From an uncultured Oscillospiraceae bacterium (GTDB taxonomy: Bacteria > Bacillota > Clostridia > Oscillospirales > Oscillospiraceae), in assembly GCA_947624465.1 (NCBI GenBank), contig CANQKJ010000098.1, positions 1-7,875 on the forward strand: a DNA stretch of 7,875 nucleotides. Reading direction: 5' to 3'. The notes below the pieces were generated by a model. That model had not been told where the DNA came from. It searched no databases and worked only from the letters and a program-made list of their open reading frames with translations. Below are positions 6,631-7,875 of the stretch, piece after piece. Both the position numbers and the translations under genes were made by a program. Numbering within the stretch: position 1 is the first letter of the stretch; each line of letters begins with the position of its first letter.

Positions 6631-6870
6631 TCAGCCGTCGATCAGATTGCAGATGTAGTCGACAGCCTCGCCGATGGTGGCCTTGCGGCGGAAGTCCATG
6701 AAGGGGATCTCCACGTCGAACTCGTCCTCCAGCACGTTGATCATAGAGGAGTAGTTGACGGACTTCATGCCCAGGTCGGCAAAGGCGGTGGCCTCGGTGT
6801 AGTCCTTCTCGCCCAGCATGGCGGTCAGGCGCTCCACGATCTTGTCAAAAATGTTGCTGCGCTCTTCCAT
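6631..6870 (-). CDS. Acyl/peptidyl carrier protein-like protein
   Basis: A 79-residue acidic helical protein the size of a stand-alone carrier protein. The pattern is FADLGMKSVNYSSMINVLEDEF (30-51), with Ser37 at the position of the 4'-phosphopantetheine serine. It is followed by a carrier-like third part (VEIPFMDF, then ATIGEAVDYICNLI). The usual Asp-Ser-Leu is replaced by Lys-Ser-Val, which recalls carrier domains reading GxNSxxF more than fatty-acid AcpP. The start at 6870 follows AGGAGGT with 8-nt spacing. Its position between a redox pair and a hydrolase, rather than among fatty-acid synthesis genes, suggests a dedicated carrier of a pathway intermediate. A holo-ACP synthase acting on it would have to be encoded elsewhere. 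That the serine is actually modified is inference. Confidence 0.85.
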   Translation of the reverse strand: MEERSNIFDKIVERLTAMLGEKDYTEATAFADLGMKSVNYSSMINVLEDEFDVEIPFMDFRRKATIGEAVDYICNLIDG

Positions 6871-6940
6871 GATAAATGACCTCCTGTTTTTTATTGTTGA
6901 TTTATTTTGATCTTCAAATCAGATCCGTAGGGATGGGCCG

Positions 6941-7507
6941 TCAGCGACGGCAGGGGATGGGCCTGGGCGGGCACCGGGGCTTGATGGCGCCGGCCACCAC
7001 GATGGCGTCCTCCTCGCAGGCCTCTTTGCACTTGCCGCACTGGGTGCATTCGTCCTGGTCAATGACGTGGACGAATTTGGCGCGGCCCTGGATGGCGTCG
7101 TCCTCGCAGGCGTCCATGCAGTCGCCGCAGCCGACGCACTTGTCGGCCAGGATGTGATAGGTGACGAACCGCTTGCACACGCCGGCCTTGCAGCTCCGCT
7201 TGGCCACGTGCTGGGCGAAGTCGTCGGCGTACTTCTCCATCACCGCCAGGGCGGTGTCGGCCAGCTCCACGCCGTCCTCGCACAGCGCCTGGGTCTTCAT
7301 CAGGCCGCACAGCTTACGGAGCTGGTCCATATCGGAGCTGCGGCTCTTCTTCATGGTGATGTCGTTCAGGGTCATCTCCAGCTGGGCCGCGCCCTCGTAG
7401 CCGAAGACGCACTTGCCGCAGTCCAGGCACTTGTGGCCCCGGACGTATTTCAGCAGCTCGTCCACGGGGCAGCAGGTCTCAGGCAGGTTCAACAGTCTCT
7501 CCTCCAT
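6941..7507 (-). CDS. Stand-alone HydB/NuoF C-terminal-like iron-sulfur protein
   Basis: A 188-residue cytoplasmic electron-transfer protein that corresponds to only the C-terminal part of HydB/NuoF. First comes a NuoF-type Fe-S helical domain (about 20-95), with CLDCGKC (27-33) and Cys76 as likely cluster ligands. Next is a linker with Cys106 and Cys111 (SCKAGVCKR). Last is a two-cluster ferredoxin domain with CVGCGDCMDAC (124-134) and CTQCGKCKEAC (154-164), both C-x2-C-x2-C-x3-C, where the usual following Pro is Glu. The FMN/NADH-binding domain is absent. The ATG at 7507 shares its A with the TGA of the upstream flavoprotein gene (TGATG) and has GGAGGT 8 nt upstream; an earlier in-frame ATG would overlap that gene by about 60 nt. 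It probably passes electrons between the GltD-like flavoprotein and another partner. Confidence 0.85.
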   Translation of the reverse strand: MEERLLNLPETCCPVDELLKYVRGHKCLDCGKCVFGYEGAAQLEMTLNDITMKKSRSSDMDQLRKLCGLMKTQALCEDGVELADTALAVMEKYADDFAQHVAKRSCKAGVCKRFVTYHILADKCVGCGDCMDACEDDAIQGRAKFVHVIDQDECTQCGKCKEACEEDAIVVAGAIKPRCPPRPIPCRR

Positions 7508-7875
7508 CACGCGCCACCTCCGTATTCGTTCCAGAGCTTCACCGTCTCCAGCTGGAGCCGCAGGTCGCACTGGAGGCAGCGCTGGGCCTCGCAGTGGGCC
7601 TGTTCGCAGGTGTAGGTCTTATAGACGTTCTCGTCCCCGTTCTTCACCCGGGTCTCCGGGTCGATGACGTCCATCTCGATGCGGGGCAGCGTCCCGAAGC
7701 CGGGGAACTCCCCGATATGGGGATCGGCCGTCCGCTCCACAAGGGTCTCCTCGATGTTCCCGTCGCCGCCCAGATACTGGTCGATGACCGAGGTCACCTC
7801 CCGCCCGGACGCGATGGCCTTGATCACGAAGCTGATCCCCGTGATGGCGTCGCCCGCCGCGAAGATGCCCTCCAC
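7507..7875 (-). CDS. GltD-like FAD/NAD(P)-dependent oxidoreductase, C-terminal part (partial)
   Basis: Only the last 122 codons are in the window; the gene continues beyond 7875. The visible part begins with VEGIFAAGDAITGISFVIKA, the second FAD-contacting motif (GxFAAGD, then an AIASGRE helix) typical of the glutamate-synthase small-chain/NfnB-like flavoprotein family. It ends with a Cys-rich tail, CEQAHCEAQRCLQCDLRLQLE, which may bind or contact a cluster in its partner. The family shuttles electrons between NAD(P)H and Fe-S proteins or ferredoxin. The 1-nt stop/start overlap with the next gene implies coupled translation and a physical complex. Which larger enzyme it serves cannot be judged from this fragment. 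Confidence 0.85.
   Translation of the reverse strand: MEGIFAAGDAITGISFVIKAIASGREVTSVIDQYLGGDGNIEETLVERTADPHIGEFPGFGTLPRIEMDVIDPETRVKNGDENVYKTYTCEQAHCEAQRCLQCDLRLQLETVKLWNEYGGGA

Noticed and set aside
2515..6879. A 4.3-kb open frame on the plus strand, antisense to the kinase, acyltransferase, hydrolase and carrier genes
   Set aside because: Its translation is low-complexity (rich in Gly, Val, Leu, His, Ala, Asp) and shows no family motif. The minus-strand genes beneath it have clear motifs and ribosome binding sites. Such frames arise from GC-rich codon use in the opposite strand.
6871..6940. Internal promoter or terminator in the 70-bp gap before the carrier-protein gene
   Set aside because: The gap is A/T-rich, but only a poor TTGAAG/ATAAAA pairing and a 5-bp A/T-rich hairpin are visible. 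There is no GC stem with a T-tract, so the operon is taken as continuous.
1..7875. CRISPR arrays, insertion sequences, tRNA or rRNA genes
   Set aside because: No direct-repeat array, transposase gene, terminal inverted repeats or cloverleaf-like sequence was seen on either strand. The only inverted repeats of note are terminators and leader hairpins.

Overview
The window is GC-rich (about 60% by eye). Its genes lie on the minus strand and have strong AGGAGG-type ribosome binding sites, near-consensus sigma-70-type promoters and compact GC-rich hairpin terminators. A butyrate kinase, an OFA-type MFS transporter and electron-transfer proteins of the HydB/NuoF and GltD-like types point to a strictly anaerobic, fermentative Firmicute. 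A GC-rich Clostridia lineage such as Oscillospiraceae (Flavonifractor/Lawsonibacter-like) is my best guess; this is inferred from gene style, not from a marker gene.

Layout, in transcription order (right to left). (1) 7875-2731 looks like one operon whose start lies outside the window. It encodes the C-terminus of a GltD-like FAD oxidoreductase; a stand-alone Fe-S protein resembling the C-terminal third of HydB/NuoF, joined to the previous gene by a TGATG overlap; a small acyl-carrier-protein-like protein; a CocE/NonD-type serine hydrolase; a Pta-type phosphate acyltransferase; and a butyrate-kinase-type acyl kinase. A hairpin plus T-tract terminator begins at the kinase stop codon. (2) 2651-1025 is a separate unit: a promoter with an extended -10, a leader of about 180 nt with several hairpins, an OFA-family MFS transporter and a terminator. 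(3) 988-34 is a third unit: a perfect TTGACA-17-TATAAT promoter, a protein that looks like a tandem EthD-type dimeric alpha/beta-barrel, and a bidirectional terminator. Bases 1-21 may hold the last codons of a convergent plus-strand gene.

How the genes may work together (inference): the locus resembles a catabolic cassette. A carboxylic substrate would be imported or exchanged by the OFA transporter. It would be processed by redox enzymes (flavoprotein plus Fe-S adaptor) and a hydrolase, possibly while bound as a thioester to the dedicated carrier protein. The acyl-CoA product would then be turned into acyl phosphate and ATP by the acyltransferase and kinase. The combination of a private carrier protein, a CocE-like hydrolase and a Pta/Buk pair is the most unusual feature here. 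I do not recognise it as a described pathway, and the substrate cannot be read from the sequence.
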